NCBI RefSeq assembly: GCF_013179735.1 | Contig: NZ_JABMEG010000001.1 | Span: 496,001-560,000 of the forward strand | Source of the DNA: Permianibacter fluminis | GTDB lineage: Bacteria; Pseudomonadota; Gammaproteobacteria; Enterobacterales; Permianibacteraceae | Length of the DNA stretch: 64,000 bases | Reading direction: 5' to 3' | Shown: positions 1-9,803 of the stretch, one piece after another | How positions within the stretch are numbered: position 1 is the first letter of the stretch | Layout of the letters: every line of letters starts with the position of its first letter | The notes under the pieces: generated by a model | Told to the model about the DNA's origin: nothing | Databases searched by the model: none | The model's input: the letters and a program-made list of their open reading frames with translations, nothing else | Translations under genes and position numbers: made by a program

Positions 1-1357
1 GCACATCGCGAGCAGCGTCGAATTGCGCTTCGGCGGCAATTTCTTCGTCGTTACCTGCCGCTGGTGCATGCGAATCGGCGTCTTCTGCCGCCATCGCCGC
101 CGCGTTGGCGGCGACCGAAGTCAGGTTGGCTTCAACAAACAACAGCGCGCCCGCGATGTCCATGACGTGGGCATCGGTCGGTGCCTGACCGGAGTCGGCC
201 AATTTCTGCAGCGCATTGACTTGCTGGCGCACGGAATCACGCGGCACACCGAGGCCGAGCATCCCGAGCGTGTCGGCAATCTGGCGCAGGGTCGGCAGCA
301 GGTTCAACAGATCCTGCGGGCTGCGGGTTTTGCTGCGAACAAACAAATCGAGGCCGTCTTTGACGCCGGCCAAATCTTCGTTCAATGCTTGGAGGACGGT
401 GCGGATGGCGCCGGCATCGGAGCCGGTCATGCGTTGCCGTTCAGTTTCCAGATCGCTGGCGGTCGGCAGTGCAGAACGCAGATCGTAAGCGCTCTGCAGT
501 TCCTTGATGCGATCGGTTTCGCGCTGGGCACAAGCAACGTAATAGAGCAAGTTTTTCAGCAGCTCGGCCGGCGGCTCGTGCTGCAACACAAAGCTACCTT
601 CTTCACCGAGTTGCTTCAGGTATTTGTCAATCTGACCGAGCAGCGCATGCACCGAGGCATTTTTGTACACATCATTTTCGGCGATCGATTCGATAAAGCC
701 GCCAGCCACCCACCACAGCGTGGCAATGGGCGTATTGGTGCAGCCGCATTCCAGCCGCTCCACCACCTTGACCAGCCGCTGCAGGCTTTCTTTGACGTCC
801 TGATTGCGCAGCACGCCGAGCAGGCCGCGCTGGTAATGGTGGCGCAGTTTTTTGGCAAACTCTTTGTAGTCGTCGCTGTTCTGCGGCTGATCCGGCAGCG
901 GTTGCCGCAGCGGCGTTTTCACGCCGAGCAAAGTCGGAGTGAAAATTGCGCTTTCGCTGAGCAGGGTTTCGCCGCGCGAGGCGCGCAGATCATTAAGCAG
1001 CGGCAGCAGGACCACCGGCAAATCGCGTTGTCCGGCCTGCACCCGTTCCAGATAGGTCGGCAATTGCAGGATGGTGCCCATCAGCACTTCCTGCGCCCGC
1101 GGCGGATTCTTTACTTTGCCTTCGGCAATCGCTTCGGCCAGATATTCCATTTCTTCGGCGAACAGGGCCGCGCCGTAAAACTCCAGCATTTGCAGGGTAC
1201 CGCGCACCTGGTGCAGGGCACTGCTGCAGAAACGAATCTGGGTACTGTCGTCGGCATTTTCGGCGAACGCTTCCAGCGCCTGACGCGCCTGGTCCAGCGT
1301 TTTATTGACTTCTTCGCGCACCCATTTGAGGGCGAGCTGATCATAATTATCGGCCAT
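1..1357 (-). CDS. chpA: ChpA/PilL-type hybrid chemotaxis histidine kinase, N-terminal part (cut by window edge)
   Basis: This is the N-terminal 452 codons of the large CheA-like kinase that drives type IV pilus twitching. The frame is open to base 1, so the kinase core and receiver domain lie outside the window. The start MADNYDQLALKWVREEV and the helix with HQVRGTLQMLEFYGAAL (His49) match the N-terminal helical, Hpt-like domain of Pseudomonas ChpA. An acidic Ala/Glu-rich linker begins near residue 430. It starts 2 bp after the pilK stop and is the last visible gene of the pilGHIJK-chpA cluster. Identification rests on N-terminal similarity plus context; whether His49 is phosphorylated cannot be judged. 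Confidence 0.9.
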   Translation of the reverse strand, partial: MADNYDQLALKWVREEVNKTLDQARQALEAFAENADDSTQIRFCSSALHQVRGTLQMLEFYGAALFAEEMEYLAEAIAEGKVKNPPRAQEVLMGTILQLPTYLERVQAGQRDLPVVLLPLLNDLRASRGETLLSESAIFTPTLLGVKTPLRQPLPDQPQNSDDYKEFAKKLRHHYQRGLLGVLRNQDVKESLQRLVKVVERLECGCTNTPIATLWWVAGGFIESIAENDVYKNASVHALLGQIDKYLKQLGEEGSFVLQHEPPAELLKNLLYYVACAQRETDRIKELQSAYDLRSALPTASDLETERQRMTGSDAGAIRTVLQALNEDLAGVKDGLDLFVRSKTRSPQDLLNLLPTLRQIADTLGMLGLGVPRDSVRQQVNALQKLADSGQAPTDAHVMDIAGALLFVEANLTSVAANAAAMAAEDADSHAPAAGNDEEIAAEAQFDAARDV

Positions 1358-1359
1358 GC

Positions 1360-2241
1360 CTACTCCGCTTGCGGGTTGCTACCGCGATGGCTGAATGCCA
1401 GACACTGCTTGTTTTGAATTCGGGTCAACGCCGGATGGTGCCAACGCAGCACTTCACCGGGAGCCAGCACCAACATGCCACCTGGCCGCAGATGCTCAAC
1501 CAATTGATTGAGCAAATCGCGCCGGCGCTCGGGCTGGAAATAAATCAGCAGGTTCTGGCAATAAATAATGTCGAATAACTGGTTCGGTGCGTGCCGCAGG
1601 TCGTGAACGTTGCCTTGGACAAAACAGGTGCGCTGGCGAACCGCCGGCATCACTTGGTAGTAGTCGTCACCAACGGCCTGAAAATAGCGCTCACGCTGCT
1701 CGTCGCTCAGACCGATCAAGCGGCGCAGGTGATAAATGCCTTCGCGCGCACTGGCCAGCGCGGGATAACTGATGTCGGTGCCGGTGACGCCGTAATAGAA
1801 CGGCCCGGTTTCGTCCTGCAACTCGTGCAGCGCCAGCGCCAGACTGTAGACCTCTTCCCCGGTCGAACAGCCGACACTCCAGGCCTGAATGCTGCGCTTT
1901 TGTTGCTCGCCATTCTGCTTGAGCAGATTGCGAACATAGCTGCGCACCAACTCGAACGATTCTTCGTGGCGGAAGAAACGGGTTTCATGCACGGTCAGCA
2001 GATCAACCAAGCAGGCCCATTCGAACGAGGCCTGTGGCGCGCCATCACGCAGGCTGACGAAATAATCGTTGTAGTCTTCTACCCCGATTTCGCGCATGCG
2101 CGACGACAACGCCAGCATCAGAAACGGCTTGCGATGCTCCGGCAGATGAATGCCGGTGCGCACCTCAATCAGTTTCTGCCAGCGTGCAAATTCCGCTGCG
2201 CCCATGTCTGGCGCTTGTCGCAGTACTACCGCTTCCGCCAT
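1360..2241 (-). CDS. pilK: PilK, CheR-type chemoreceptor methyltransferase
   Basis: S-adenosylmethionine-dependent glutamate methyltransferase expected to act on the PilJ receptor. From the chosen ATG it is 293 aa, the usual PilK length. An N-terminal helical CheR domain (APDMGAAEFARWQKLIEVR) is followed by a Rossmann SAM domain with WSVGCSTGEEVYSLALAL as the SAM-binding loop and DIIYCQNLLIYF near the active site. The frame also allows a GTG start at 2289 (309 aa). The ATG at 2241 is preferred because AGGAAC lies about 7-9 nt upstream, whereas the GTG has no visible ribosome site. It follows pilJ closely in the same direction. Confidence 0.93.
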   Translation of the reverse strand: MAEAVVLRQAPDMGAAEFARWQKLIEVRTGIHLPEHRKPFLMLALSSRMREIGVEDYNDYFVSLRDGAPQASFEWACLVDLLTVHETRFFRHEESFELVRSYVRNLLKQNGEQQKRSIQAWSVGCSTGEEVYSLALALHELQDETGPFYYGVTGTDISYPALASAREGIYHLRRLIGLSDEQRERYFQAVGDDYYQVMPAVRQRTCFVQGNVHDLRHAPNQLFDIIYCQNLLIYFQPERRRDLLNQLVEHLRPGGMLVLAPGEVLRWHHPALTRIQNKQCLAFSHRGSNPQAE

Positions 2242-2292
2242 GACCGCCGTTCCTGAAAGCGCCGTTGCCGACACCAGCTTTGCCGTCACCGA

Positions 2293-4350
2293 TTAGCGGC
2301 CGGGCAGCTTGAAGCCTGCGACCGAACCTTTCAGTTCATCGGCCAGTTCCACCAGCTTGCCAATCTGTTGCGCGGTCACTTGGGTGCCGTGCAGCGTCTG
2401 GTTGGTGATTTCCTGAATGACATGCATCGTGTTCGAGACATGGCCGGCGGAGGCCGCCTGTTGCCGCGCCGCGTTCGAAATGGTTTGAATCAATTCGGCC
2501 AAGTCGGCGGACACGCGCTCGATTTCTTCCAGTGCGACACCGGCGTCCTGCGCCAGCTTCGCCCCCCGGACCACTTCCGAGGTCGAGCTTTCCATCGAGA
2601 TAACCGCCTCGTTGGTGTCGGTCTGAATGGTTTTGACCAGTGCCTCGATTCGCTTGGTCGCATTCGAGGAGCGTTCCGCCAGACGTTGCACTTCGTCCGC
2701 AACGACCGCGAAGCCGCGGCCCGATTCACCGGCCATCGCTGCCTGAATCGCTGCGTTCAGCGCCAGAATGTTGGTTTGGTCGGCGATGTCGTTAATCAGC
2801 GACACGATGTCACCGATTTCCTGTGACGATTCACCCAGTCGCTTGATCCGCTTCGAGGTTTCCTGAATCTGCTCACGAATCGTGTCCATGCCGCGGATGG
2901 TGTTGCGCACGACCTCGGCGCCGTTCTTCGCGATTTGCACGGAGCGTTCGGCCACCTGGGCCGATTCGGCGGCGTTGGCCGACACTTGCTCAATCGACAC
3001 CGCCATTTCGTTAATAGCGGCCGAGGCGCCGGTAATTTCCTGCGCTTGGTTACGCGACGCTTGCGCCAGTTCGGTTGCAACCTGACGGGTTTCGTCGGTG
3101 GCGTTTGATACCCGGGCCACCGCGCTTTGTACCGTCGATACCAGCGAACGCAATTGGTCGATAGCGAAGTTCATCGAGTCGGCGATGGCGCCGGTGAAGT
3201 CTTCGGTAACGGTCGCGTTAACGGTCAGGTCACCGTCGGCCAAGTCGCCCATTTCGTCCAGCAGTCGGATAATCGCCTGTTGGTTACGTTCGTTCTGTTG
3301 CTTTTCCTGCTCACGGGCTTCTTCGGCGATGGCGAACCGCTGCTTCTCGGCACGACGCTGGGTGATGTACAGCAGAATCAGCAGGATAACGACCAGCACA
3401 CCGGCGCCGGCCGAGACAAACGGGTTGCCGAGCAGACGGGTGCCGGCCGAACCGCGGAAGGCGTTCGACAGATCACGGGTCAGGGTCAGCAGCTGGGTGG
3501 TTTGCGCGAACATCTTGTTCGAGGCTTCGTGCACCTTGAACAGTTCGCCGGTCGATTGAATGATGTAGCCGACGTTGTCTTTGACGCCGGTGAACATGGT
3601 GCTGATTTCGTTCAGCGATTCCCGCGCTTCGCGGTTGGTGACCTGACGCACACCCATGACCGGATCGCCGTCGAGCATACCGTTCAGGGTCTGACCGAAC
3701 AGGTCGACGTCGTGGCCAAAGTTTTCCGCCGCCAGCGGTGCATCATCACCACCGGCCAGCACTTTCTGAATCGAGCGGACGATACGCTCGGCGTACCAAA
3801 TCTGGCGGGTACCCAGCCGGACCTGATCCTGCGGCGCGTTGTTCTCGACCAGAATGTCGGTGACTTTTTCGTACTCGAACTGCAGCTGCGGCACGTTCTG
3901 TTGCAGATCCGCGGCCACGCCGTGCAGATCCAGCACGGTTTCGCGCGCTTTCAGGATGGTGTCGGCGTTGGCCTTCACTTCTTCCCACAATTGCTTGGTG
4001 GTCGCGATTTCTTTTTTCTGGATGTCGGCCGAGGCGGCCGGCAAGCCGGTTCGGCTTTCGCCCGAGACCAGGGTATTGAACAGACCGTCGAACTGGTTAC
4101 GCACCTGCTCGAGCTGGGTAAACGCCGCTTCGTTACCGCGCGCCGCTTCCGATGAGTTCTTGGCCAGCTGCTGCGACAACACCCGCAGCTCTTCCGACCG
4201 TTGCACACGGGTTACGTCGAAGTCGCCTTCGCGGAAACCCCAGTAAGCGTTGGCGCCACCCAGCACCAACACGACACCCAGCGTCGTCACCAGGCCACCG
4301 ATGCCGCTGCGCTGTTCTTCGCTCAAAGGCCCTTTCAATGGAGCATTCAT
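2293..4350 (-). CDS. pilJ: PilJ, type IV pilus chemoreceptor
   Basis: Methyl-accepting receptor feeding the ChpA kinase, 685 aa, the usual PilJ size. A first membrane segment lies at about residues 18-37, a long helical periplasmic sensor follows, and a second membrane segment ([17 protein letters not shown]) is near 312-330, then a HAMP region. The cytoplasmic coiled coil carries the signalling hairpin near 520-555 with [18 protein letters not shown] and [16 protein letters not shown]. The AAIQAAMAG variant is characteristic of PilJ rather than flagellar receptors. A 172 bp AT-richer gap separates it from pilI, long enough to hold a separate promoter, though none is clear. Confidence 0.95.
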   Translation of the reverse strand: MNAPLKGPLSEEQRSGIGGLVTTLGVVLVLGGANAYWGFREGDFDVTRVQRSEELRVLSQQLAKNSSEAARGNEAAFTQLEQVRNQFDGLFNTLVSGESRTGLPAASADIQKKEIATTKQLWEEVKANADTILKARETVLDLHGVAADLQQNVPQLQFEYEKVTDILVENNAPQDQVRLGTRQIWYAERIVRSIQKVLAGGDDAPLAAENFGHDVDLFGQTLNGMLDGDPVMGVRQVTNREARESLNEISTMFTGVKDNVGYIIQSTGELFKVHEASNKMFAQTTQLLTLTRDLSNAFRGSAGTRLLGNPFVSAGAGVLVVILLILLYITQRRAEKQRFAIAEEAREQEKQQNERNQQAIIRLLDEMGDLADGDLTVNATVTEDFTGAIADSMNFAIDQLRSLVSTVQSAVARVSNATDETRQVATELAQASRNQAQEITGASAAINEMAVSIEQVSANAAESAQVAERSVQIAKNGAEVVRNTIRGMDTIREQIQETSKRIKRLGESSQEIGDIVSLINDIADQTNILALNAAIQAAMAGESGRGFAVVADEVQRLAERSSNATKRIEALVKTIQTDTNEAVISMESSTSEVVRGAKLAQDAGVALEEIERVSADLAELIQTISNAARQQAASAGHVSNTMHVIQEITNQTLHGTQVTAQQIGKLVELADELKGSVAGFKLPGR

Positions 4351-4522
4351 GTTTCTTTCCCGACTGCTTGTTGGTGTTGGTTACCACGCTTGAAGACCCA
4401 CCCTCAGAGCGCAACGATTTGCACAAAAACGTATTTACTGCTCAATTTTTTTACTTGTTCACCAGCGCGTCATGGCTACCCAGGCGCCGGCCTGCCTACT
4501 TAAAACTTGCCGTGTTCAAAAA

Positions 4523-5065
4523 TTACAGTGCCACTTGCTTGAAACTGGCATGGCGGGTCAGCGCTTGCGGGCTGAACACCGGCCACAGATTTTCTTCCCG
4601 ACTGAACGCGCCGAGCACATACGGCCGCAGCGTTTCGTCGATGTCGCCCGGCGACTCCTGGCGCTGATCGGCAGTGAAATGCTGCAGACCAAGCACGTCG
4701 TCGACGATGATGCCGATTTGATTTTGATCGTGGTTGATCACCAGCACCCGTTGCCGTTTGCCGGTAGCGCCCTGACGGCGACCGAAGAACATTGGCAAAT
4801 CCGCGATCGGCACCAGCGAACCGCGGACGTTGGCAACGCCACGCAACCAGGCGCGCGCACCCGGCACTTTGGTGGTGTGCGGCAAATGCAGAATTTCGGT
4901 GACTTCACCGAGCGGCGCCACCATCCGGACACCGTTCAAAATGAACGCGACACCGCTCCAGCCGTCGCCCTGTTCGTCCATGCGCGGCGCCGTGGCGGCA
5001 CCGCCCTGACGACAGCGGGCGTCAAGATCAGCAAGAACCAGAAAGGGATCGACTGCCGTACTCAT
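4523..5065 (-). CDS. pilI: PilI, CheW-like adaptor
   Basis: Scaffold protein of 180 aa expected to couple PilJ to the ChpA kinase. The CheW fold spans about residues 35-165, with LNGVRMVAPLGEVTEILHLP, WLRGVANVRGSLVPIADLP and IGIIVDDVLGLQHF as the recognisable strands. Its ATG overlaps the pilH stop as ATGA at 5065, which indicates translational coupling. The gene order pilG-pilH-pilI-pilJ-pilK-chpA is that of Pseudomonas. Confidence 0.94.
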   Translation of the reverse strand: MSTAVDPFLVLADLDARCRQGGAATAPRMDEQGDGWSGVAFILNGVRMVAPLGEVTEILHLPHTTKVPGARAWLRGVANVRGSLVPIADLPMFFGRRQGATGKRQRVLVINHDQNQIGIIVDDVLGLQHFTADQRQESPGDIDETLRPYVLGAFSREENLWPVFSPQALTRHASFKQVAL

Positions 5066-5433
5066 CAGCTTTGTCCGAGCAAGGATTTAAGCGTGGTCAG
5101 CAGCGCTTTTTCCGACACCGGCTTGGTCAGGTAATCGCGAGCGCCCTGCTTGAGGCCCCAGAGCCGATCGGTTTCCTGATCCTTGGTGGTGACGATGATG
5201 ATCGGGATATGGGCGGTGGTCGGATCCTTGCTGAGCTGGCGGGTGGCCTGAAAGCCGTTCAATTCCGGCATCACCACGTCCATCAGCACCAGATCGGGTT
5301 TCTTTTCTTTGCACACTTTGACGCCGAGCGCGCCGTTCTCTGCCGTGATGACGCTGTGGCCGTTTTTCTCCAACATCTCGCGCAGCAGATGGGTTTCAGT
5401 CGGCGAATCATCGACGATCAGTACTTGTGCCAT
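5065..5433 (-). CDS. pilH: PilH, single-domain response regulator
   Basis: Receiver-only CheY-like protein of 122 aa that in Pseudomonas acts with PilG downstream of ChpA on the pilus extension and retraction motors. MAQVLIVDDSPTETHLLREML holds the acidic pocket, VLMDVVMPELNG holds the phosphoryl-accepting Asp, and the conserved Thr and Lys lie in IIIVTTKDQ and DYLTKPVSE. A longer in-frame start exists at 5463. The ATG at 5433 is chosen because AAGGGGAAG sits 5 nt before it and the protein then begins at the first strand of the fold. It overlaps pilI. Confidence 0.94.
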   Translation of the reverse strand: MAQVLIVDDSPTETHLLREMLEKNGHSVITAENGALGVKVCKEKKPDLVLMDVVMPELNGFQATRQLSKDPTTAHIPIIIVTTKDQETDRLWGLKQGARDYLTKPVSEKALLTTLKSLLGQS

Positions 5434-5527
5434 GGAACTTCCCCTTGAATACGCTGCCGCCACTGGAGACGGTCTTATTGCATGTAATGAAAATGAATCG
5501 GTTAACGGTTAGCGGCCTGACAACGCC

Positions 5528-5926
5528 TCAATGCGTTGCCCGGACATCGACCACATGGCGCTGGATGGCACCGAGCAGTTCATCCCGCGAAAACGGTTTG
5601 GTCAGGTATTGATCGGAACCGACGATACGGCCCTTGGCTTTGTCGAACAGGCCGTCTTTCGAACTCAGCATGATCACCGGGGTTTCTTTGAAGGTCCGGT
5701 TGCGCTTGATCAGCGAGCAGGTCTGATAGCCGTCGAGCCGCGGCATCATGATGTCGACAAAAATGATGTCCGGACGGTGGTCGGCAATCTTGGCCAGCGC
5801 GTCGAACCCATCGACCGCGGTGATCACTTCGCAGCCCACTTTCTTCAACAGCGTCTCGGCAGTGCGCCGGATGGTTTTGCTGTCATCGATGATCATGGCC
5901 TTGAGGCCGCTGAAATCCACTTCCAT
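5528..5926 (-). CDS. pilG: PilG, single-domain response regulator
   Basis: CheY-like protein of 132 aa and first gene of the twitching chemosensory cluster. In Pseudomonas PilG is a phosphorylation target of ChpA and promotes pilus extension. MEVDFSGLKAMIIDDSKTIR opens the receiver fold, IIFVDIMMPRLDGYQ carries the acceptor Asp, and VIMLSSKDGLFDKAKG, a PilG hallmark, holds the switch Ser. DQYLTKPFSRDEL carries the Lys. The frame extends to 5983, but the ATG at 5926 is preceded by GGAG and gives the family length. The gene diverges from gshB, an arrangement also seen in Pseudomonas. Confidence 0.95.
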   Translation of the reverse strand: MEVDFSGLKAMIIDDSKTIRRTAETLLKKVGCEVITAVDGFDALAKIADHRPDIIFVDIMMPRLDGYQTCSLIKRNRTFKETPVIMLSSKDGLFDKAKGRIVGSDQYLTKPFSRDELLGAIQRHVVDVRATH

Positions 5927-6143
5927 CGCCGTCGGTTCTCCGCCTGGCAGGCTGCTACGGGCTGTAATCGTAAAACTGGGCATGGGGCACGAGAGCCCCC
6001 ACCCAGCTTTTTATCACACCCCCCTGGTCCGGCCAAGCCGGATTTGGTCGGTCAGTGAAGGAGTTAGCGAATAAAGTTGAAACCGACGTTAAGAGCCGGT
6101 TGCCGCTACAATCGCGCCACACCCTTCGCAGGAAAGTCTAGTC

Positions 6144-7088
6144 ATGAGCCGGCGTCTTGGCGTGGTCATGGACCCCATTGACCACATAAATATCAAGAAA
6201 GACACCTCTTTTGCCCTGTTACTGGCGGCCCAGGCCCGCGGCTGGTCGCTGCATTACCTCGAACAGCGCGATCTGTATCTGTACAACGGCCGCGTCCACG
6301 GCCGGGCCCGGCCGCTGACCGTGCGCGACGACCCGGCGCACTGGTTTGAGCTCGGCGCCGCCGTTGAGGCGCCACTGGCCGACCAGCTCGACCTCGTGCT
6401 GATGCGCAAGGACCCGCCGTTCGACCAGGAATACCTGTACAGCACCTATCTGCTCGAACTGGCCGAAGCCGATGGCCTGCGCGTGATCAACCGCCCCGGC
6501 AGCATTCGCGACGCCAATGAAAAGCTGTTCGCCGCCTGGTTTCCGCAGTGTACGCCGCCGACGCTGGTCAGCCGCGACATGGCGCTGATCAAGCGTTTTC
6601 TGGCCGAGCACGGCCGGATTGTGGTCAAACCGCTGGATGGCATGGGCGGCAGCGGCATTTTCCGCATCGATCTGGGCGATCAGAACACCGGCTCGATCCT
6701 CGAAACACTGACCCAGCGCGGCCAGCAGACCATCATGGCCCAGCGCTACCTGCCTGAAATCAGCGCCGGCGACAAACGCATCCTGCTTTTGCACGGCGTT
6801 CCGGTCGACCACTGTCTGGCCCGCATTCCGGCTGCAGGAGAGGCGCGCGGCAATCTGGCGGCCGGCGGCACCGGGGTGGTCCAGCCGATCAGTGATCGCG
6901 ACCGCTGGATCGCCGAGCAAGTGGCGCCGAAGTTGCTCGAAAAAGGCTTGATTTTCGTCGGATTGGACGTGATCGGCGATTATCTGACCGAAATCAACGT
7001 CACCAGCCCGACCTGTCTGCGGGAGATCGCCAAGGCCACCGGCCGCGATCTGGCCGACGAATTCCTGGCCGGTTTGGCGCCGGGCTGA
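6144..7088 (+). CDS. gshB: Glutathione synthetase
   Basis: ATP-grasp ligase joining gamma-glutamylcysteine and glycine, the last step of glutathione synthesis, cytoplasmic. At 314 aa it has the usual length. The opening LGVVMDPIDHINIKKDTSFA is the N-terminal signature. LMRKDPPFDQEYLYSTYLLE, IVVKPLDGMGGSGIFR (glycine-rich ATP-binding loop) and GLDVIGDYLTEINVTSPTCL (metal and substrate site near the C-terminus) are all intact. AGGAAAG lies 8 nt before the ATG. It heads the plus-strand gshB-apbE-tonB-yqgE run and is divergent from pilG. Confidence 0.97.
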   Translation: MSRRLGVVMDPIDHINIKKDTSFALLLAAQARGWSLHYLEQRDLYLYNGRVHGRARPLTVRDDPAHWFELGAAVEAPLADQLDLVLMRKDPPFDQEYLYSTYLLELAEADGLRVINRPGSIRDANEKLFAAWFPQCTPPTLVSRDMALIKRFLAEHGRIVVKPLDGMGGSGIFRIDLGDQNTGSILETLTQRGQQTIMAQRYLPEISAGDKRILLLHGVPVDHCLARIPAAGEARGNLAAGGTGVVQPISDRDRWIAEQVAPKLLEKGLIFVGLDVIGDYLTEINVTSPTCLREIAKATGRDLADEFLAGLAPG

Positions 7089-7203
7089 CCGCCACCCGCT
7101 CAGGAGTCAGGGCATGCACGAGTCGCAGCAGGACGTCCGGCAGGCAGCGCCACAATGGCGCGGGACCTTTCTGGCTGGCCGGTTATCGGTTGGTCTCTTA
7201 TCG

Positions 7204-8247
7204 ATGCATCGATTGCTCGGCAGCAAGCTGATCGGATTGAGCGCCGGCGGACTGCTGGCGCTGGCCGGCTGCGCGCCGCCGCCAGTGCAGCAGGTCCGGC
7301 TGCAGCACTTTGGCACCGAAATCGAGATCAAGCTCGGACTCGCCAGTGAAGCCGAGGCCCGGGAAATCTTTCAACGACTCGACGGCAAGCTGGCCGACTG
7401 GCACCGGCGTTGGCACGCCTGGCAGCCATCCGAGCTCACCGCTATCAACCAAAAGCTGGCCAGCGGCGAAGCCGTCGCCCTGCGGCCGGATTTGGCGGGC
7501 CTGTTGCGGCGCAGTCAGCAGTACGCGAGCGAAAGCGACGGTCTGTTCAACCCCGCCATCGGCCAGCGGCTGGCCGCCTGGGGCTTTCAACAGGCCGATC
7601 CGACCGCCACCACGCCGGCCCCGGCACCGATCGACCCGGCGACGCTGCCACGGATGAGCGCGCTGGTCATCGACGCAGACCAGCAACTGCACAGCGAAGA
7701 TCGTACGGTCCAACTGGATCTGGGCGGCATCGCCAAAGGCTACGCCATGAATGCGCTGCTGGCCGATTTGCGCGCCAGCCATGTCGACAGCGCCATGATC
7801 AGCCTCGGCGGTGACATCGGTGTGCTGGGTGATTTCCGCGGCCGGCCCTGGAAAATCGGCATTCTGGCCGGCGCCGTCGACGACACCCCGCCGCTGGCGG
7901 CGCTGCAACTGCGCGACGGCGAACTGGCCTTCAGCTCCGGCACCTACGCCCGCCGACATGACACCGGCGACGGCGGCAGTGCGCACCATATTCTGGATCC
8001 GCGCACCGGCAATCCGGCGCTTGGTAACCGCGCCGCCACCGTGCTCGGTGCCGATGGTGAACGGCTGCAAGTCGCCAGCAAGGTATTGCTGATCGCCGGC
8101 GCCGACTGGCGGAGCTATGCCGACAAACTGCAAACGCCGCTGGCCTTGGTGGTAACCGCTGAAGGCGTGATCGAAGTCACCGAAGCGCTGGCCGTTCGCC
8201 TTGAGGCCAGTGCCGAGGAACGCGCAAAATGGCGGGTCGTCAAATAG
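7204..8247 (+). CDS. apbE: ApbE-family FAD:protein FMN transferase, lipoprotein
   Basis: Periplasmic enzyme expected to attach FMN covalently to Thr/Ser of partner flavoproteins, using FAD and Mg2+. From the ATG at 7204 it is 347 aa and starts with a lipoprotein signal whose lipobox is LALAGC. An upstream ATG at 7114 is in frame but would bury the signal. Family motifs are FGTEIEIKL, WHAWQPSELTAINQKL, LDLGGIAKGYAMNALL (about 178-193) and SLGGDIGVLG. No NQR or RNF operon is visible nearby, so its target is unknown. It sits between gshB and the tonB-like gene, where Pseudomonas has no apbE. Confidence 0.9.
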   Translation: MHRLLGSKLIGLSAGGLLALAGCAPPPVQQVRLQHFGTEIEIKLGLASEAEAREIFQRLDGKLADWHRRWHAWQPSELTAINQKLASGEAVALRPDLAGLLRRSQQYASESDGLFNPAIGQRLAAWGFQQADPTATTPAPAPIDPATLPRMSALVIDADQQLHSEDRTVQLDLGGIAKGYAMNALLADLRASHVDSAMISLGGDIGVLGDFRGRPWKIGILAGAVDDTPPLAALQLRDGELAFSSGTYARRHDTGDGGSAHHILDPRTGNPALGNRAATVLGADGERLQVASKVLLIAGADWRSYADKLQTPLALVVTAEGVIEVTEALAVRLEASAEERAKWRVVK

Positions 8248-8316
8248 GCCGTACTCACCGACCCGTTCGGTCCGATTCCATTGCAAACTTTTAGCGTTTT
8301 GAGAACTCCCTGAGCC

Positions 8317-9210
8317 ATGAGCACTGCTGCTGTCCTGCCTGCCGTCGAAACGCCGCAACCGAGTGCCGGTGATCGGATGGCATTTTCAGTGTTTCTGGCG
8401 GCTTGCCTGCATGCCCTGGTGCTGTTCGGCATCGGTTTTGTTGCGCCGGAATTGCTGAACCCGAAGCGGCCCATCACCCTCGATGTGATCCTCGCCTCCA
8501 GCTACAACGAGAAAAAACCGGAGCGGCCGGATTTTCTGGCGCAAGCCAATCAGGAAGGTGGCGGCAAAAGCAAAACCTCGAAACCACCACGCACCTCCAG
8601 TCAGGCGCAGATGCCGGCACCGGATCCGCGCCCGACCAGTCAGCCGGTGCAAGGCGGCCCGGCCCCGCAAACCGCCAAGCAGAAAATCCTGACCGCCAGC
8701 CAGGGGCCGCTGAAACAAAACGTCAACGAAGCAACGCCGGATATCAAACCGGGTGAGCAGTCGCTGGACACCGCGTCAATGATCGAACGCAGCCTGCAAA
8801 TCGCCTCGCTGACGGCCGAGCTCGCTGCGCAGCAGGAACTGGAAGCGCGCGAACCCAAACGTCGCATCGTTGCGCCGAGCACGGCAAAAACCCAGGACGC
8901 CGCCTATCTCGACGGTTGGCGACGAAAGATTGAACGCATCGGCAATCTCAATTATCCGGAGGAAGCGCGCCGGCGTGCCCTGTTCGGTGAATTGGTGCTA
9001 CGGGTCGATATCAACGCGGATGGCACCATCCGCGAGATCCGGGTGCTGGAGTCGTCCAAACAAAAAGTGCTCGACGATGCTGCCGTCCGCATCGTCCGCT
9101 TGGCCGCGCCATTCGCGCCACTGCCGCCGGAGATGCGCAAAGACACCGACATCCTGCAAGTGATCCGGCTCTGGCGGTTCGAGCCCGGCAATGGTTTCAG
9201 CGCGCAATGA
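8317..9210 (+). CDS. Energy transducer of the TonB family
   Basis: Inner-membrane protein of 297 aa that should transmit proton-motive force to outer-membrane receptors. A short cytoplasmic tail is followed by a membrane helix at about 22-42 (MAFSVFLAACLHALVLFGIG), a Pro/Gln/Lys-rich periplasmic spacer, and a TonB C-terminal domain at about 200-293 with YPEEARRRALFGELVLRVDI and the closing LWRFEPG. The gshB-tonB-yqgE-ruvX order is conserved in pseudomonads. No ExbB or ExbD gene is present, so it probably uses one encoded elsewhere. Its end overlaps yqgE by ATGA. Confidence 0.9.
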   Translation: MSTAAVLPAVETPQPSAGDRMAFSVFLAACLHALVLFGIGFVAPELLNPKRPITLDVILASSYNEKKPERPDFLAQANQEGGGKSKTSKPPRTSSQAQMPAPDPRPTSQPVQGGPAPQTAKQKILTASQGPLKQNVNEATPDIKPGEQSLDTASMIERSLQIASLTAELAAQQELEAREPKRRIVAPSTAKTQDAAYLDGWRRKIERIGNLNYPEEARRRALFGELVLRVDINADGTIREIRVLESSKQKVLDDAAVRIVRLAAPFAPLPPEMRKDTDILQVIRLWRFEPGNGFSAQ

Positions 9211-9803
9211 GCCGCGAGCAAACAAACAAACCGACCGCCGAGGCTGATCGCGACGGCTATCTGGCCAATCATTTCCTGATTGCCATGCCATCGCTTGAAG
9301 ATCCGAATTTTTCCCGCAGCGTCACCTGGATTTGCGAACACAACAGCGACGGTGCCATGGGTATTGTGATCAACCGGGCGTCTGACGTTTCGGTCGGTGA
9401 GCTGTATCAACATCTGGAGCTGCCGATCAGCACCCGCGATATCGAATCGCCAGTGTTGATTGGTGGCCCGGTGCAGACCGATCGCGGCTTTGTCATTCAC
9501 CGGCCCGGCAGTGTCTGGATCAGCACCTGGCCGGTCAGCCCGGCGGCCAGCTTGACCACCTCAAAAGATGTGCTGCAGGCGATGGCGCAAGGCCTGGGTC
9601 CGGCCGATGCCTTCATTGCGCTCGGTTACGCGGGCTGGGGCGCCGGTCAACTCGAACAGGAATTGCTCGACAATGCCTGGCTGACCGTCGCCGCCGATGC
9701 CCGGGTCATTTTCGATGTCCCGCTCGAACAACGCTGGAATGAAGCAGCGAAATTGATCGGCATCGATATCAGTCGATTGTCGGGCGTAGCCGGGCATGGC
9801 TGA
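9207..9803 (+). CDS. yqgE: YqgE/AlgH family protein
   Basis: Conserved protein of 198 aa in the DUF179 family. Its biochemical role is unresolved; Pseudomonas AlgH was linked to alginate regulation. LANHFLIAMPSLEDPNFSRS, the family N-terminal signature, is followed by DGAMGIVINR, VLIGGPVQTDRGFVIH and IALGYAGWGAGQLEQE. Its ATG overlaps the tonB-like stop and its end overlaps the next gene by 8 bp, so four genes appear translationally coupled. Placement just upstream of ruvX is a strong conserved linkage. Confidence 0.95.
   Translation: MSREQTNKPTAEADRDGYLANHFLIAMPSLEDPNFSRSVTWICEHNSDGAMGIVINRASDVSVGELYQHLELPISTRDIESPVLIGGPVQTDRGFVIHRPGSVWISTWPVSPAASLTTSKDVLQAMAQGLGPADAFIALGYAGWGAGQLEQELLDNAWLTVAADARVIFDVPLEQRWNEAAKLIGIDISRLSGVAGHG

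Noticed and set aside
23-1417. Plus-strand open frame of 464 codons
   Set aside because: Antisense shadow of chpA; its product has the Arg/His/Gln-rich composition of a shadow and no family motif.
7114-7203. Longer start for apbE
   Set aside because: It would place 30 residues before the lipoprotein signal, which must be at the N-terminus.
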